7,764 bases of DNA. It comes from Thermoanaerobaculaceae bacterium (lineage in GTDB: Bacteria; Acidobacteriota; UBA4820). The stretch lies in assembly GCA_012798145.1 (NCBI GenBank), contig JAAZNT010000178.1, positions 1-7,764 of the forward strand, in the 5' to 3' direction. The notes under the pieces were generated by a model. The model searched no databases, was not told the DNA's origin, and saw only the letters and a program-made list of their open reading frames with translations. Positions 6,431 to 7,764 of the stretch are shown piece after piece. The translations under genes and the position numbers were made by a program. Within the stretch, counting starts at the first letter, position 1, and the number at the start of each line of letters is the position of its first letter.

Positions 6431-7764
6431 AATTCTTCTGCTGTTTTTAGCGATAATTTTCCTTATTTATGCTTCCATATTGATCTTCTCTTTTTTAAGG
6501 AGGAAAGAATCGCACAAAAGGGCGGTTCTCACAGGGGGCGGAAGTTCGGGACATATCTACCCTGCAATAGCAATTGGCAGGGCGCTTGAGCCCGACATAG
6601 AAAAATTTATTTACATAGGGGGAAAAGGAAGAATTGAAGAACAGGTTGTTCCAAAGGAAAAAATTCCGTTAAAACTTATCTGCGCTGCTCCTTACCCTTC
6701 AAGAATATTTCAACTTCCCTTTTTTCTTCTTAAACTCACATTTGGAATTATTCAATCATCTTTTCATCTTTTGTTGTTTCAACCTCGCTTTGTAATTGGA
6801 ACTGGCGGTTTTGTTTCCGCTCCTGTTGTTTTCTCATCCTTTATATTGAATTCTCTTTCTCTTTTAAGGGCTAAAATATTCCTCCACGAACAGAATGTAA
6901 CGCCGGGAAAACTTAATCTTCTTGCTTCAAAGATTGCTGACATAATTTTAGTAACTTTCCCACAAAGCATTCAATTTTTTGGAGAGAAGGCGGTATTGAT
7001 AGGATACCCTGTAAGAAAATTTAAGCAGGAAGCACAAAAAAGCGAGTTGTTGGAAAAAATTAAGATTCCTGAGGGCAGAAAAGTTGTGTTCGCTTTTGGG
7101 GGCTCGCAGGGCTCAAGAACTATAAACAGAGCCATTGTTGCTTCTTTAAAATATTTGCTACCTTATAAAGAGAAAATTTTTGTCGTTTTAAGTTGCGGTT
7201 TGGGACAAAGCGGATACAATGGTCAAAAAGATGTTGAAGATTTCATTGAAAAAAATTACAACAAAGATGAACTTTCCGAATTAAAGGAATTCTTTTGCTA
7301 CAAGCCATATTTCTACAACATCAATGAAATTTTTAATGTTGCATCTTTAGTCGTGGCAAGAAGCGGAGCAGGAGCTTTGTTTGAACTTGCATCTTTTGAA
7401 CTCCCTTCAATTTTGATTCCCAAACTCGGGCTTTCAAATGAACATCAGGTAATGAACGCAATGGCGATGGAAGAATCTGGCGGTTCTATTATTCTTTTTG
7501 AAAAACCTTCTTTTGATAATTCTTCATTGTTGTTTGTTGATGGAAAAACTCTTGCTGAAAAAATTATTGACATTGTGTTTTCAGAAGAAAAATTAAGCAA
7601 GATGAAGGAAGGAACAAGAAAATTTATCCCTTCCCAAGATATTTTGGAATCTATAAGGAAAATTGTTTTAAAAGGAATAGAGCAAAAAGAAGATTCATCT
7701 GCCTCGTCTCCCTTCTCAAAACTAAAGCCCCCAAGCCGTCTTTTGTCGTTTCTCCAGAAAGAAA
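6423..7764 (+). CDS. murG: MurG glycosyltransferase with N-terminal membrane anchor, 3' end cut
   Basis: MurG transfers GlcNAc from UDP-GlcNAc to lipid I on the inner face of the cytoplasmic membrane, making lipid II. The 447 visible residues run off the window. Family motifs are GGGSSGHIYPAIA (38-50) with the conserved His44; GTGGFVSAPV (126-135); LHEQNVTPGKLN (154-165); GYPVR (194-198); FGGSQGSRTIN (225-235); and a UDP-GlcNAc site with ARSGAGALFELA (312-323) and NEHQVMNA (339-346). The loop between the last two blocks is longer than in E. coli. Unusually, residues 3-25 form a hydrophobic helix followed by RRKESHKR, which predicts one membrane span with the enzyme in the cytoplasm; standard MurG is peripheral. 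Past about residue 418 a hydrophilic, serine- and proline-containing tail continues beyond the window. The start ATG overlaps the purB stop by 8 nt. Family assignment is strong; the anchor and tail are the novelty. Confidence 0.93.
   Translation, partial: MIEILLLFLAIIFLIYASILIFSFLRRKESHKRAVLTGGGSSGHIYPAIAIGRALEPDIEKFIYIGGKGRIEEQVVPKEKIPLKLICAAPYPSRIFQLPFFLLKLTFGIIQSSFHLLLFQPRFVIGTGGFVSAPVVFSSFILNSLSLLRAKIFLHEQNVTPGKLNLLASKIADIILVTFPQSIQFFGEKAVLIGYPVRKFKQEAQKSELLEKIKIPEGRKVVFAFGGSQGSRTINRAIVASLKYLLPYKEKIFVVLSCGLGQSGYNGQKDVEDFIEKNYNKDELSELKEFFCYKPYFYNINEIFNVASLVVARSGAGALFELASFELPSILIPKLGLSNEHQVMNAMAMEESGGSIILFEKPSFDNSSLLFVDGKTLAEKIIDIVFSEEKLSKMKEGTRKFIPSQDILESIRKIVLKGIEQKEDSSASSPFSKLKPPSRLLSFLQKE

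Larger units (their letters stand above)
1114..7764 (+). other. Six-gene tightly packed operon
   Basis: SHMT, M16 protease, dut, walJ, purB and murG lie on one strand with junctions of +36, -7, -1, +9 and -8 nt. No hairpin followed by a T-run and no convincing internal promoter separates them. Only SHMT and purB have strong, well-placed ribosome sites; the others start at overlaps or, for M16, after a micro-ORF. This suggests a single mRNA from the promoter at 1045-1072 with coupled translation in two blocks, SHMT to walJ and purB to murG. The operon may continue past the window. Confidence 0.7.

Noticed and set aside
1..7764. CRISPR array, mobile element, tRNA or defence island
   Set aside because: There are no regularly spaced repeats, transposase or integrase motifs, tRNA-like folds or compositional breaks. 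All seven genes are housekeeping-type with similar base and codon use.

Overview
This window is an ordinary, compact bacterial chromosomal segment of low to moderate GC. It carries seven genes and almost no non-coding DNA. The presence of MurG implies a peptidoglycan-making bacterium. Arginine is written mostly with AGA/AGG and the coding strands are purine-rich, which is common in AT-rich and some thermophilic lineages. PurB aligns residue for residue with the catalytic positions I recall for the Thermotoga enzyme, and the SHMT looks closer to archaeal-type enzymes than to E. coli GlyA. I read this as an uncultivated or deep-branching bacterium, but the sequence does not fix the phylum. I see no phage, insertion sequence, CRISPR array, tRNA or rRNA.

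Layout. At 1-931 on the minus strand is the 5' part of a low-specificity L-threonine aldolase gene (ltaE); its 3' end is cut by the window edge. A 182-bp divergent intergenic region follows, with one convincing sigma70-type promoter facing each way. From 1114 to the right edge, six genes run on the plus strand with gaps or overlaps of only a few bases: a divergent serine hydroxymethyltransferase (glyA-like), an M16B zinc protease, dUTPase (dut), a WalJ/YycJ-type metallo-beta-lactamase-fold protein, adenylosuccinate lyase (purB) and murG. murG is cut by the right edge. No terminator or secondary promoter is evident inside the run, so it probably forms one operon.

How the genes fit together. 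Threonine aldolase and SHMT both interconvert beta-hydroxy amino acids and glycine, and they share a divergent control region. SHMT supplies methylene-pterin and Dut supplies dUMP, which together are the substrates of thymidylate synthase. PurB serves AMP and IMP synthesis. WalJ proteins have been linked to DNA maintenance and cell-wall regulation in Firmicutes, and MurG makes lipid II. The operon therefore looks like a growth-linked set covering one-carbon units, nucleotides, DNA quality and cell wall.

The most unusual points are a MurG with an N-terminal membrane anchor, a strong Shine-Dalgarno-like sequence buried where an ordinary murG would start, and a C-terminal extension; an SHMT with an insertion in the active-site loop and an altered folate contact; and a possible small RNA switch at the very 5' end of the operon mRNA. 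I found no clearly new defence or mobile system here.
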